Below, piece after piece: positions 22,930-34,597 of a DNA stretch of 64,000 nucleotides (its first letter is position 1; each line of letters starts with the position of its first letter). The stretch is from Guillardia theta CCMP2712 (taxonomy: Eukaryota; Cryptophyceae; Pyrenomonadales; Geminigeraceae). Where the stretch lies: contig NW_005434570.1 of assembly GCF_000315625.1 (NCBI RefSeq), forward strand, positions 12,792-76,791, read 5' to 3'. The position numbers and the translations under genes are program-made. Below the pieces are notes generated by a model. It had not been told where the DNA came from. It searched no databases and saw only the letters and a list, made by a program, of their open reading frames with translations.

Positions 22930-23300
22930 CTCGATCTCCCAGTACCGGTTATGACTAATGACCCGGTGGTTTTCCCTGAATAAGGGGGTGGTGGTACCTG
23001 GATTGTTTGAGAGGGGTCGTTGAATTAGTTTTTAATACAGCGTGTTTTTGTTCAAATATCTGATAGCTATTTTTGTAGGAGTCAGTTAGACATTTGTATC
23101 ATTTTCGTTTTATTTATTTTTATATATATAAACACATACATGATGTTTACATATTGTTACCAGGAACTTCCAATCCCGTACAGAATGTCACAACATACCG
23201 GTACTGCTTACCCCAAAATCTATGTGGGGTGGGTGGAAATCGTCCCACCGCATCCAAAGACTTTTACTCAAAGTTTTAAGTCAAAGAGGATTTTATGTTT
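22930..23300. repeat. Mixed repeat flank of island 4
   Basis: AGTACCGGTTATG near 22942, GGGGGTGGTGGTACC near 22985, TACCGGTA near 23198, GGGGTGGGTGG near 23226, and the edge motif TTTTACTCAAAGTTTTAAGT at 23261-23280. Otherwise AT-rich, with no gene. Confidence 0.45.
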
Positions 23301-24780
23301 GGAATGGCATCATTCTACAACAGAGCATGAGATTGTGATGATTGAGCAGAGTCTCTCGAGATCCCAAGCATTCTCTTTCTACAAGCAACACTGCATGGCA
23401 AGCAAGGATGCGAATTTCACCGTCAATGGGGCTTTGGCATGTTACATGCCGGGAGCAACACAACACAAGGCGTTGTCGTCATGTGTTTGTCTAGGATAAA
23501 TCGTATCCTCCTCATGTTTGGAAAGTTTTGAATAGCCTTGAAGATTTTCCTGCAGATGAGCCGCCCAGTCATATTTACCTTCTCAACCCCTATGAAGCAC
23601 ATTCTGAGGTTTACACAGGATTTCTGTCAGAACCTGCAACAGTTAACATGGACACATGCAAACGTATGAAGAAGCATGGACACGTGCAAATGTATGAAGA
23701 GGATGTTGCTTCTTCGAAGATGGTATGGAAAGACTCGTGACAATGAAGAAAGTTTGGGCCAGGAAAAATTTGAGGAAATTTCCCAAATGCGTTAAGCTTT
23801 CCTCATAGCTGCATTGTACCATCAATCAGATGTAGGTAGCCTCATTTTAAATGTTCTAGGCAGGTGCGAAGCGGATGTTCTCCTATAAAATTTATGGTCT
23901 ACGATACTGATTCATGCAACACTTGTGATTTTCTGATCGTAATAATCAGATTGTCAGAGTGTGTTTCCATATGTTAGATAACCTCCTCCACTCAATATGG
24001 TAGATTGAATTTGAGCTTAATGATAGTTTACTAAACCAAAGTTGAGGGTCCTCTCAAATAAAGCTTGGTTTAACATCTCTGCATCTGAGCAGCAAGTGTG
24101 CTGCTTTTCGCTGCAAGTCAGATGTCAAGCTTTGCATCAACAATAATTTTCTGCGACAGAGCAAGTATTCATTTGAATCCAGGAATATATATGTCAAAAT
24201 CAAGCCTGCATGCTTTTCTTGCTGGAATTCTATCTGAAAGTCTCTTGAGAAGCTAGTCATCTCTGCAGAGTATCTGTGAACTCTCCAGCGCGCAGTGTTG
24301 TAACAAGGGAAGTGAAACACGGAGATTATCCGTTTGAATGCTCTCACAACGATCATTGGGCTGCATGCCTTCCAGATATCTGCGATACCTTCTGTGTCAT
24401 TGTCTCTCTCAACAGCTTCTCATCCAATGGTCCGCATCAGCAAAGGACAAGGAGGCAGCAAAATAAAATATTTTGGAGGAAAACTCTCATTGAAAAACTC
24501 AAAGCACATGTGTAAGCTTCCGAATCACACATCCGTCGCAAGCCTTCAAGCACACATGCATGTTGGGCTTCTGATTCACCTGTGTCATTGTCTCTCTCAA
24601 CTGCTTCTCATCCAATGGTCCACATCAGCAGATGGTTTGCATCTATGCCAGCATCAAGGAAGGGTAAAGGACAAGGTGGCAGCAAAATAAAATATTTTTC
24701 ATTTTGTACTGTTATCGACATATAAAAATTATTCTAGTGAACATTTCAAATCAATTTCGTAAGGTCTCAAATTACCTGGT
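23300..24780. other. AT-rich gene-poor stretch
   Basis: Several frames of 60-119 codons occur on the plus strand, but none has splice-supported continuation or a recognisable motif. The stretch contains a diverged direct duplication (see the entry at 24390). Confidence 0.35.
24390..24705. repeat. Diverged direct duplication
   Basis: Two copies share TGTGTCATTGTCTCTCTC, then GCTTCTCATCCAATGGTCC, then GGCAGCAAAATAAAATATTT. Copy 1 runs about 24392-24475 and copy 2 about 24580-24700; copy 2 carries an extra stretch of about 30 bases in the middle. Single-base differences show that the duplication is not recent. It ends in an AT-rich polyadenylation-like run. Purpose unknown. Confidence 0.75.
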
Positions 24781-24827
24781 ACATCCGACGGCTCCGAGTC
24801 AACAACGGTTGATGTCAGGGTAGAAAT

Positions 24828-25296
24828 TCATTGGTATGAAAAGACTACTTCCGTCATGCTTTCCCTGCTTTGACACTTGACTGTCACGGAAGAACGGTGG
24901 CACTCCGGCGCACACTGCCACGTTGCGTCCAACATAGCAGTCGGACGCTGATTCATACCTGAGGTACGGGTGTGCTCCCACTGGAACAGAATGTCGACGC
25001 TCCTTTCCGAATAGAGTGACTGCCTGCACAAACGTATACTCGATTCATCATGTGCTTTGAGATGAAGCGTGTTACCGATTTCGTTTGCCACATTGAAAGC
25101 CTTCCCATGAATTGCAGCTACTACTTCCTCATCCGCAATCAGAATTCTGTTGCAGAAAAGCTTTCGAAATCGCTCATATTTTTTTCACTTGCAGTGTGTG
25201 CCTGATACTCGTGATCACTGGCAGCACATGATGACCACAAGGCAACCTCACCTGGAGACAGACGCCCACCGCTAGTAGCAGTATGATTAAACCCAT
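24828..25296 (-). CDS. Possible small secreted cysteine-containing protein
   Basis: Exon 1 (25296-25252) encodes MGLIILLLAVGVCLQ, a plausible signal peptide, and ends CAG|gtgagg. Exon 2 (25127-24828, acceptor gatgag) continues in phase 0 as EVVAAIHGKAFNVANEIG and later CAPECHRSS, for 114 residues in all. No family recognised. An overlapping frame through the same exon (ending FYPDINRC) is also protein-like, so the true splice pattern is uncertain. Confidence 0.35.
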
Positions 25297-25299
25297 AAC

Positions 25300-26970
25300 A
25301 GCACAAGTAAATGCCTGTGATATGTCATTCCACTGAAAGATTCCCTACCCCCTCCTCCCCAACTCATACTTACTCAGTGCAGGACATACTTCAGGTGAAC
25401 GCACGTTGCTATAGACATGCTTTGGATCCAGCGGTTTCTTACCAGCCTGATCATTTTTCTAGTGAATTACGTAAATCGCAAGGCATCCCCGACAAATTCC
25501 ATGTGATTGTACAAAAATGCGCATACGCTTCCGGATCTCGACATCAACTTCCAAGCCAGAATCAAAAAGGTTCTGGCCCAAACAAACATATTCTCTTTCT
25601 AGTTTCTGTAGCATAACCTTGGCGAATACTGAGTTCAAATCGTATGACAGGGGAACCTTTGATCACTTTTGCATCTTGGTTGCAAGACCAATAAAGTTTC
25701 AATGCTCGCTTACACTTTGCACGCGGCGTCGACCGCAGCTTCGAACCTCTTCAGGTAGCTCAGTGAGAACGGCACTCTCTGCAAGCTTGCATCCCATGAA
25801 TGCAACAATGCCTGCAAGGGATACAGGATATATTGTAGGAGGTGAACAGGCTCTATCAAGGGATTGAAAGAAGGCATGAAAGATGAGATTGAAAGAGCGG
25901 TAAGTCTTTCACTGGCGAGTACGGGTGTGCGCAGGAGAATGGTTGTAAGGCATGGAAGGGACACGGGAAGGGGATCTTGCAGAGTGACGGAGGATGGGAT
26001 GGAAGGTGCTGAGGACAGTGATGTTGGCGAGGTGGATGACGGAAACAGGCAAACGGTGAATGACAATACAGTGAAAGGGGACGAGAGCAGCTTGATTCCC
26101 ACCAGTTTGAAATGGGTGGAGGCGAATACAAGAGCAATTTATACAACACACAATGGCATTTCGGAAACAGAGAGAAAGGATATCCTGTTTACAAAACCTT
26201 GAAGCCTCGCCATTTCTACACCAAAGATCATTAGAAGAGATGAAGTGAACTGCGGTTTCTTGTGAGGGAAATAGAAATAGAAGCCAGATTACTGGGGGTA
26301 TGTGGAGCGGGAAGGTCATTGAGAAGCTGTTCCAGGTCAATCGGCTGTACAATGTATTGAAGGACGACATGATTGGTCAACACAAAGATCGTAGCGACGG
26401 GCCTGTTGAGATAGTCAGTTTGTGTATGAGGAGTTCTTTTCTCTAGCTTCTGACACCGAGTATGGTTTTGCACCGCTTGTGACCAGCCAGGATACCGTTC
26501 TTTCTGGTGTACGCTCCGTACAGGAATATCTTTGGAGTCAGGCAGGATCGGAAGAGCACGGTCGGCAGGGAGTAGGATAAAGTCAACAGCAAGCTCGACG
26601 AGGTCAAGAGCAAGTTCGATCAATCGAGTAGGGCGATGGGGCTCGTACTAAAGCATCTTAATGTCAACCCGTAATTGGGTTTTGTCAAGTGACTCTTACT
26701 GCAGACAGTGGCCCATGCCTGTCAAGACCTGTTGCATGCTTGTTGATGAGCGCTGCCATGTTTGTGTATTCAATGGTTACAGTGGCTCACCGAAGCGAGA
26801 GAGGTCAATAGAGTTGAGTGAGAGAGCCTCGGACTGGACTCATTGCAAGAACCCACGCGACTAACTTCGGACATACGATGATCTTTGGCACGCCGATGGA
26901 TATGCTTTTGCGACTGAGTTCAGTTACTGCTATCGGAGTCACGCTCAGTGAAGGTGCTTCAAGTCTTCAG
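25300..26970. other. Weakly coding region, unresolved
   Basis: Candidate exons exist but I cannot join them. On the minus strand, an acceptor at about 25815 opens onto IVAFMGCKLAESAVLTELP and closes at an AAAGT|gtaagc donor. A 130-codon frame spans 26231-26623 (IELALDLVELAVDFILLPA). On the plus strand, a 112-codon frame spans 25864-26202. None has a recognised motif. Confidence 0.25.
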
Positions 26971-26977
26971 CGGTTGC

Positions 26978-29000
26978 TTAGCTCTGCTGCCATGGTAGCG
27001 CATCGATGTCCACGTTGCCTCCGCAAAGAACTACGCCCACCCTCTTAATGCCCTCCCGGTCCTTGAAGCTCTTGGAAAGAGCAGCAGCCTGAGGTGAAGG
27101 AGGATGAGCAAGAGCAAGAACAGGAGCAGGAGCAGCAAGCACAAGCAACTGACCACCCCAACGGCAGCGCTGGGCTCTATCACAAGCTTCATCCTCATCC
27201 AGACCAGCCGCATGGCCGAGACGATCTCCTCCTCCGTTACCGTGATGACCTCAAGGTGGGTCAGCCGCAACCCGTCCGATCTTCCTCCCTCATCCCCTCC
27301 CTCACATCGGTGATGTGATCTTGGATGATGGGCCATGTCAAGTCCCCCATGCTTGTCAGCAGCCCGTCTGCGATGGTCCGCGGGTCGGTTTGCTCGCAGA
27401 AAGTTCCCGTCCTGCCCCTGAGTCAAAGGCGCTGCTGTTCCCCTCCTGCTGGACCTGAACGACTTTGCGCAGTCATCAGCCCCAACGGGCTCAGCCGCGT
27501 ACACTCGAATGTCTGCTAACACATCAGCACTACTCGCCTTGTCCACTCCCCTCGGCCTGCCCGCAGGCTGCCTGCCTTCCTCTCAGGCTGCCCGTGTCCC
27601 TGCCTTCAACCCGCTCTCACTATCTGGTTTACCTGGCTGAAGCCCCTTGGCAGCGATGCAGCACCCGGAGAGCATCCCTCCTCCTCCAACGGGGATGATG
27701 ATGGCGTCAAGCTTGTCTTCCCCGATCTGTAGGAAGCAGGGTCATGCTACTCCGATCATGCTGCCGCGTCCTCTGCCAGGCACCGTCAACCTGAGTGAGA
27801 AACTCGAGGGCGAGAGTTCCTGCAAATGGGTAATGAGGGATCGACCTCGCCTGCCATCTGCATGCACCTGCTCCACTGATGATGTCCGGATGGTCGTAAG
27901 GTGGGACGAACACAGATCCAGGGTTCGCAGACAAGATCTCATCCGCTGCCCTCTGCCTGTCTGCTACGATGGGCTGAAAAGGGATGATAGTGATGAGTGT
28001 TTATCGAGGGAAAGACTCGCCGGGTTACCTCACAGAAGACAACCTTTGCACCATATTCCTTGACGGCATCAACCTTGGGTTTGGATGCGTTGGAAGGCAT
28101 GACAATATGAGCTTCCATGCCTGCTTGCTTCGCTGCAAGGGCGAGCGCCTGGCAGGCGTAAGCCAAGGATACACCGAGGGAGAGCATGGCGTTGAGGAAA
28201 CGAATTATGTATGTTGAAAGAAGACAGAGGATGAAAGAAGGAAAACACAGCATCTGAGACGGTGACAGAGTCCGCGAGGGAGTTGGAGAGAGAGAGGGGC
28301 AGGAGGAGACAAATCGAGCCTGGAACCTGCGCATGATTGCCGGAGCTATGAGTAACCAAGGGTCCCTTCCCTCCTGCAACGCCCATCAGACACATGCACA
28401 CATGGCTGCACACTCATGACCTGCTTGTTTGTACTTGCGAACAGCATTGGTAGCTCCTCTGAACTTGAAAGCTCCAACTTTCTGTGACCATCTTCGTGAG
28501 CAAACTACATCTAAGGGAGAAGCAAGCCCGCCTGAAAGTTCTCACACTTGAAGAGGATCTGGAACCCTGCTATCCTGTCTATCGCCCCACACGTCATCAC
28601 CTACTGTCTGGTCAGTCGCCTCTTGCTTTCATCTCTCGCGGAACAGCCAACAGGAGTCAGGTTGACTGCATCCTTGATGTTTTCGTAGGCCTCTTTGACG
28701 CTGTCCAGCGTTGCTGCATAGCTTCTGTAGCAACCAAACAAAAAAGTATCACTGATCGACATGACGAAATAAGATTGATCTCCTCTCCTTCCTTCTCAGA
28801 ACCCCTCTGATTCTTCAATCGCCTTGACCCTAGTTACCTCCTGCCTCCTGCCACCTCCATCACTCTCCTCATGTCTCCTGTCGCTCATGTCCACTGTCTC
28901 ACCATCCCACATTGCATCCTCCTCGCCTTGTCTCCCCCCCTCCTCCCCTTCCCTCATCGTCACAACATGACGAAGCTTACCTAGCGCCTTGTGATGCCAT
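26978..29000 (-). CDS. SRR: Serine racemase (PLP-dependent, fold type II)
   Basis: Interconverts L- and D-serine and usually also eliminates serine to pyruvate. Thirteen exons close in frame to 329 residues, the normal family length: 29000-28981, 28724-28652, 28600-28532, 28481-28421, 28373-28327, 28148-28029, 27973-27868, 27819-27791, 27726-27633, 27512-27455, 27411-27306, 27249-27154, 27088-26978. Landmarks in order are NLTPVMT, FKCENFQ, GAFKFRGA (PLP Lys), SSGNHAQ, IVMPSNA, the glycine loop IPVGGGGMLSG, and EPSAAVG. The end is VVLCGGNVDID. No C-terminal ACT domain, so it is not a biosynthetic threonine dehydratase. No clear targeting peptide, so cytosolic location is likely. Intron 3 (28482-28531) begins GC (CAG|gcgggc). 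The last intron contains GCTCCT hexamers. Confidence 0.95.
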
Positions 29001-29059
29001 TGTGACGACAACCTTATTAGCTCAATCAATTACCATACAAAAACTTTTCCAGCTCATTC

Positions 29060-29590
29060 TTGATCCGATCGGGCTCGGACCCGGTCACCGGGTGATCGGA
29101 CCAGTGACTCGGCCGTGGCGCCGCGCCGCAACTTACGAAGTTACTAGCTACAGTGCCGCACCGCGAGCACCATTGCTGCAAGACTGACCAGGTACTATCG
29201 CGTCCGCCGACTATGCTGATTTGGAAGTTCAACGGACCGTGACTCCTAGTGATTCCGGAGTACGGTCCGAAGCTCCGGATAACTCCCGGCCGGGGCCAGC
29301 CGCGCGGCCACCCCGGCCCTGCCATGCATGGGCTGGCATCCGATGAAGCCTAGGCTCGTCGCTCGGACCGTGTTGCCCGCCGGTGGCCGCGACCCGGACT
29401 CCCGTCGACTCAGCGGGGCCCTTACTAAGTTAGGCCCTGACCGTCGGACCATTCGGAAGTTCAATGGCAGTGCCATCATCATGTCGGATCGGATGATGAC
29501 GGTCACTGAGTCACTGGCCGGGCCAGGCCTCTTCTCAGTTCGGAGCAGTGCGGCGGGGGCGGCCGCCGCCCGGCTCGGGTCCATGCAGTG
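29060..29590. repeat. GC-rich mosaic island 5
   Basis: Starts about 60 bp upstream of the serine racemase ATG (minus strand). Carries GGAAGTTCAACGG near 29226, GGAAGTTCAATGG near 29457, ACGGTCACTGAGTCACTGG near 29500 and CGGACCG words. No credible gene. The racemase promoter must lie within or very close to it. Confidence 0.6.
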
Positions 29591-29599
29591 TGAGAGGGT

Positions 29600-30097
29600 T
29601 ATGAGCCTCCTGACTTCTTGGAAGGACGTGATCTCCAATCGAAGCTCAAAGATTGCATATAAACAACGATTCGTCTAAAATAATTCTTTTATGGTGATCT
29701 CGTGCTCCGAAATCTTCGTTGGTCCCCTACCCCCTTTTTCACCCTCTGCTCTTCCTCTGCCCTGGTCCCTTGGCTTGCAACTTCTTGTTCCCCAAGATCT
29801 CCCTCGTGTCACATCACTGGAGAAGCACGTTGTTCGCAGAGCGTTTCCATGTTGCGCCATGATGGAAGATGTTTCATGTGCACAGTTCCCCTTCGATGTT
29901 GTCTTGATGGTTGTGAATTACACAAAGTGGATCTCCTTGATTCTCTCTGCACAGTCTCAAGTTTGAAAGATTGTATTTTTGTGACTGATTACCAAGGATT
30001 GCATGCATTTCTGTTGTGACGAGTCATTTTGAAACTTTCATTCACAGGGTTTCGTGCGAGCCAAGGATACAGAGGGACTTGAAGGAAGCACGTTGAG
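29600..30097. other. Leader region of RWP-RK gene A
   Basis: Open frames at 29691-30019 have no motif. A cattcacag acceptor lies about 50 bases before the ATG at 30098, so the leader may be spliced. No gene called. Confidence 0.35.
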
Positions 30098-30764
30098 ATG
30101 TCGGTGGTGTCCGAAACATCCCAGAATCGGCCTGATTCCCCTCCAGTCGTTGTCAACGACAACAACACAGTAACTGTCCATCCCCGCAGAAAGTCGGGGT
30201 CCTATCGCGATTCACCTGTAGTGACCGTGACACTTGAGAGACTTTCCAAACTGTATGGTCATAGCGTTGAGGAGGCAGCGAGGCAGCTGGTATGTAATCC
30301 CTCCCATCTGTACACGATCCTTGTCATGACCTAACAGAGTCGCTGATGTATTGTATGTGCAGGGACTATCAGCGACGGCGTTGAGGAGGGTCTGTAGAAA
30401 GCTCGGCATCAACAAGTGGCCATATGAACGCAAGCAGGTGACCCCCAGCCAACTTGGAGAAGACGAGTTTGAGCTCGACGACGACGATAAGATTCAAGAG
30501 GACTTCGATTTCTGTGCATCGAGTGGGACGACGAGTTGCAGCCATGACGACCAGGAATACATCCAACGTGCTATATTGTTTCATATGAGCTCACAAAGAG
30601 TTTCCGGCCACAATGCAAAGAAGGGAAGCGAGAGCGTTGATGCGGAGGACCTTGCTGAAGGATCAGGGGAGGACAGCAGCTCGTCCGAGGAGCTGGCGTT
30701 AGACAAACACTTTATTGCAGAATTTATCAGAGGTGACGAAGGGAAGTGGGCCGAACAATCGTGA
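30098..30764 (+). CDS. RWP-RK transcription factor A
   Basis: Two exons (30098-30289 and 30363-30764), 197 residues. The RWP-RK DNA-binding domain spans the junction: VTVTLERLSKLYGHSVEEAA before the intron, LSATALRRVCRKLGINKWPY after it. Its core reads KWPYERKQ rather than the plant RWPYRK. The intron is in phase 0 immediately before the GLS/GIS motif, the same position as in the three paralogues nearby. The tail is acidic and serine-rich (EDEFELDDDDKIQEDFD; GEDSSSSEE). RWP-RK proteins control nitrogen responses and gamete or egg programmes in plants and algae; the role here is unknown. Confidence 0.88.
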
Positions 30765-30949
30765 AGCAGTGTTGGGTTGAACTGCTCTGCCCTGATCGAT
30801 GTTGTTACGAGAAGTCACGATCGTGCTGTCGTAAGAACTCAAAGTGGTATTCTACTCAATTCATGCGAATTGATTAGATGAATTCTTCAACTTGACGTGT
30901 TTGTTTGCCACCAGTTTGCAGCTTATTTATTTTGACTGTAACTGAGCTT

Positions 30950-31550
30950 GTCAGCGGCCTTTACCGTGCGGTCAAGCTGCTCAGTTTGCGAGCCTGAGTG
31001 CCGCAGTGCGCACGACGGTGCGGCTAGGCTACGGCACTGACTCATGTGAAAAAGCACGGCATGGTCCCGGCTAGCGGTTGATCAGCCGCACCGTCATGAT
31101 GATATGAGTGATGAAGATGAAAATCATAGGTACTTTAGTAATGATTGAATAAACTCCGAGACACACTGTGACTCAGGCGCGGCTTCTTTCGAGTCGCCGG
31201 CGGCCGCGCTGGGCCGCCGGAAGTTCGAAGTTCCGGGCCCGGGCCCGCCGGCGGATGCCGGGCTGTACCGTCCGGAGTCCACTACTCGGTGCCGCCGGCG
31301 GCCCGGCGGCCGCCAGTCACAGGCTCCGAGTCTCTGAGGCGGTTGGCGGCGGGCGGCGTACTAACGCCGGGACGGTACCGTGCCGCAGTGCCGGAGTGCC
31401 GCGAGTCTGCACCACTGAGTCTGTGCCAGTGTGTGATCGGACGGTGCAAGTACGGTCTGTGCCTGTGCAGACTCCGATGCTCGTGGACACTCAGTGACAA
31501 GGCCGCGAGTCTACTAGGCTATCATCATGAGTCCGAGTCCGAGTGACTGG
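30950..31550. repeat. GC-rich mosaic island 6
   Basis: Two GC-rich blocks (about 30950-31045 and 31160-31545) separated by an AT-rich patch. TGCCGCAGTGC occurs twice (30999 and 31381), and GGAAGTTCGAAGTTCCGG, a palindrome, near 31218. No credible gene. Confidence 0.6.
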
Positions 31551-31559
31551 CACCATTCC

Positions 31560-32470
31560 ATGGCATTTTCTAATGCTCGCTTTTGATCATTTTCGAGCGG
31601 GGTACCTCAGCCTAGCTAGTAGGATTTTTGAATGGTCGGCGCACTGAAAATTTGTACCAGAAACTTCGATAATGGTTGAAAGTATGTTTGAATCGGGGAC
31701 CGTGTCGAGCAGTTTTAGGTTTACAAGTATTCTTGCTTCCTCCAAACAACAAGGTTTCAAACATTAAAACTATTTTTGACCTTACACGCTTTTACACGCC
31801 TGGGGGGTGCATATACAACCAAATCGCCTGCCCTACCCTTCCCCCATTGCTGCATCCGCACCCGCCGGCGCAGGCGGCGTTTGTTTGAATCCGAGATGGC
31901 TCTCAGCCAATGGCTCTTTCATCGTATTCAAGCTCCAGGCCATCCAAGGTTGGATCATGTGTGAATGTTTGTACTTTTTGCGACATACTGCAAGACGACG
32001 TTTCAAACAGCTCGAGCTTGTTTTTCAAAGGAAGCTGTAGGAATCAGCATCGCCATGGATTCCAGAGCCTAGGGCTGTTTTCGAATCCTTTTGATGCTCA
32101 TTGCAAGATGGAGAATTGCTCGTTTTTGGTGATCAAGCATCCACAACCCTTTTTCGTATGATTGAGCTTCGAGCACATCTCTGACTGTAGAGTTGTTTGG
32201 TGTCAAGATTGTTTCTCGTAAAGGATCTCTCTGATTAGGCAATTGATTGTTGTTTTGGTTGGCATTCTACAAGACCCATACTTCCTCCTGTCTGTGTCAA
32301 CCAAGCACATAAGCATAAGGCATGTCAGTCGTGTAGGCAACTTGATTGCAAATAGATCGCAAGTGTAAGATCGATGAACTATTCAACGCCATGAATGCCG
32401 GATGTGAATGGACTTCCCTCAGGACTTCTCAGTATCAGAACCAGCGAGCTAAGACATAAGGTAGAGTCTC
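31560..32470. other. Intergenic, no supported gene
   Basis: Short overlapping plus-strand frames only. No motif, splice chain or repeat that I can defend. Confidence 0.35.
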
Positions 32471-32479
32471 CATTGAATA

Positions 32480-33560
32480 TCATTCCTGCGAATGTAATGT
32501 TTTTATCAGTTGTGGGGAAGAGAAGCATGGAGACAAGCGGGTGCCCAAGCGAATAGGAACATCTTGCGGATGTAGGTTTGGACAAAGACGGCGATGATTC
32601 CGAGGTTGTGAAACAGGCAGCGAAAAGATGCTGAGGTTTTCGGAGTTCATAAACATGGCTTGTGACGAGCATGTCACACGTAAAGCGATGGAAAACAACA
32701 AACAAAAATTGTAAAGCAATCGAAAGCAACGAAAATCAATGGAAAACAACAAACAAAAATTCTTCTCAAAGGTCTCACTCCTTGACTTCAACCACTGATT
32801 GAACATCTTTTTGACCTCGGTCATATCTCGACAAATCCGATTGTACTCCGCCGCTGAACAGAAAGTTGTTTGCGCCATCTTTTCAACGAGTGGTGCCGGG
32901 TTTGCAATCGAGAAGTGAGAGATTTCACAGAATTTATTATTTTCGATGTCGTCTTCATGAAAAAATATATACCCATGCACTCTGAAATTATCGTGGAGAT
33001 CATCGTTGGCATGCTCCAACATGCAAGGAAAGCTGAAGAAACACATTTTTGGTATAGCATTTATTTCATCCGTATCCTTGTAAATTGATTGATAACAATC
33101 ACGGTTTCCAACTTTGTTCAAAATTCTTTTCAGGGCCACACAGTGCACTCAATTAGTTATAATGGTTTCGTCTACATGTTCCAAGAGGACTCCATTGTAC
33201 ATAATGTACACTTCGACAACCTGTGCATCTGAGTGCAGCGATTTGATCACGCCCAGTCGATTCACTTCAACGCCCCTGTGATCTTCACACTGATATTGAA
33301 CCCCTGTGCCAGGCTCAAGTATGATATTCAAATTAAGCCTGGCTTTTTCCAGTACATCCTGGGCAAGTCTCGATCATCAACTGACGTATGCAGGATCATT
33401 CGAAGCTTCAAATCTTCAGGTGTCTTTGACTCATCACAAGTCTCTTCCTGCTCCAAGAATGTATCGAAATCTTCCTGCCTTCGCCTTCTCTGAATTCCAT
33501 TTGTTGCTGATACACGACGGTGAAGATTCATTTGTTTGGTGTCTGTAACTGGAGCGCAAG
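32480..33560 (-). pseudogene. Probably broken gene of unknown family
   Basis: A good minus-strand frame (IILEPGTGVQYQCEDHRGVE ... VEVYIMYNGVLLEHVDE) ends at a TGA at 33149-33151 and resumes in the same frame at once as VHCVALKRILNKVGNRD for about 120 more plausible codons, including DMTEVKKMFNQWL. A separate protein-like frame upstream (RRRRQEDFDTFLEQEE, PEDLKLRMILHT) does not join it by any GT-AG intron I could find. Spacing weakly recalls the second half of a BAH domain, but this is not secure. Past about 32780 the frame is probably non-coding, because it runs into the direct repeat GGAAAACAACAAACAAAAAT (two copies, 32690-32760). Confidence 0.4.
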
Positions 33561-33764
33561 GGAAAGGGAAGCAACGGGGAGGGAGGGGAGCAGGGGGGAG
33601 GGAGGGAGCAGGGAGGAAGTGAGGGGAGCAGGGGGGGAGGGAGGGAGGGAGAAGAGCATGGATGGAGGAGGGGAGGGATACTTGCAATGGGATCTCAGGA
33701 TTTTTAATGAAAATTATTTGCTCTTTGATCGGGGGCAAGGGGACCTGTGTTTCGGTGGCACCCT

Positions 33765-34150
33765 ATAGACATAGGGTAGGTATCCATATAAAACAACCGG
33801 TGTAGAAAAAAAAGATTGCCGTTGCTAGCTGGCATACGACTCCTTGATTTGAAAACAAAAATACTTATTGGCTGGATTTACTACACTCGTCAATGGCTGA
33901 CACTAATAAGATTTCATGAGCGTGTATCGAAATACTAGTGATACGAATAACCCTACCCCCTCCATATCAGATAAACATACCGGTACACAGGGTAGAGAGC
34001 AGCTAAGAGGCGTGTAAGCCGGAACTCAAATGCTTAAAACGAATATAAAAGAGTACTGAGTGGTACAAATCATTCTGGTACAAAATTGACTAAAACCTGT
34101 GCTCTTATGATCAAATTAACAGGTACAAGTGTTTGTTAAAAGGATATTAA
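33765..34150. repeat. CCCTAC/GGGTAG and TACCGGTA element
   Basis: ATAGGGTAGGTATCC near 33772, AATAACCCTACCCCCTCC near 33945, and TACCGGTA near 33980, in AT-rich sequence. Both strand orientations of the motif occur within 200 bp. No gene. Confidence 0.45.
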
Positions 34151-34174
34151 TTTATAATTGGGCATTAGTAAATG

Positions 34175-34310
34175 CCATGGAATGGGCGCGGCTGGCCCGG
34201 CCGGGCCGGGCACCGGGCATCATATGCGATCACTGCCGATCCATCATGCGCGCCGTCCCCGGCCCGGTCCGGCAAGTTCAACGGGGAACTTAGGACATCC
34301 GAGATGCCAG
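34175..34310. repeat. GC-rich mosaic island 7 (short)
   Basis: About 135 bp with CCGGCCGGGCCGGGC and CCGGCAAGTTCAACGGGG. The shortest island of the set. Confidence 0.55.
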
Positions 34311-34597
34311 TGCTGCCGCAAGTATCTTCTTGCCAAGTTGTTTCCTTTTGCATGGAACTTGAACTCAACAAACAGCAAAGGCCTCTCCAACAGTGGCACC
34401 CGATCTGTTGTCTAGCCAAAAGTCTAGCCAAAAGATCTAGCCAGGGAATATCCTGGCTATATCTAGACATCCCAACATAGATGTAGATGTTGGGATGCAA
34501 TCCGACTCAACGAGCAGCACTCACCGCCGGTTTGAAAATGGCGGGGTAATTTGTGTTCAAACAATTACCCGGCTTGAGTGACTCATATTTTGGGGAT

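Noticed and set aside
26978-29000. Threonine dehydratase instead of serine racemase
   Set aside because: The protein ends after VVLCGGNVDID at 329 residues with no ACT-like domain, and its motif order matches serine racemase. A catabolic threonine dehydratase activity cannot be fully excluded.
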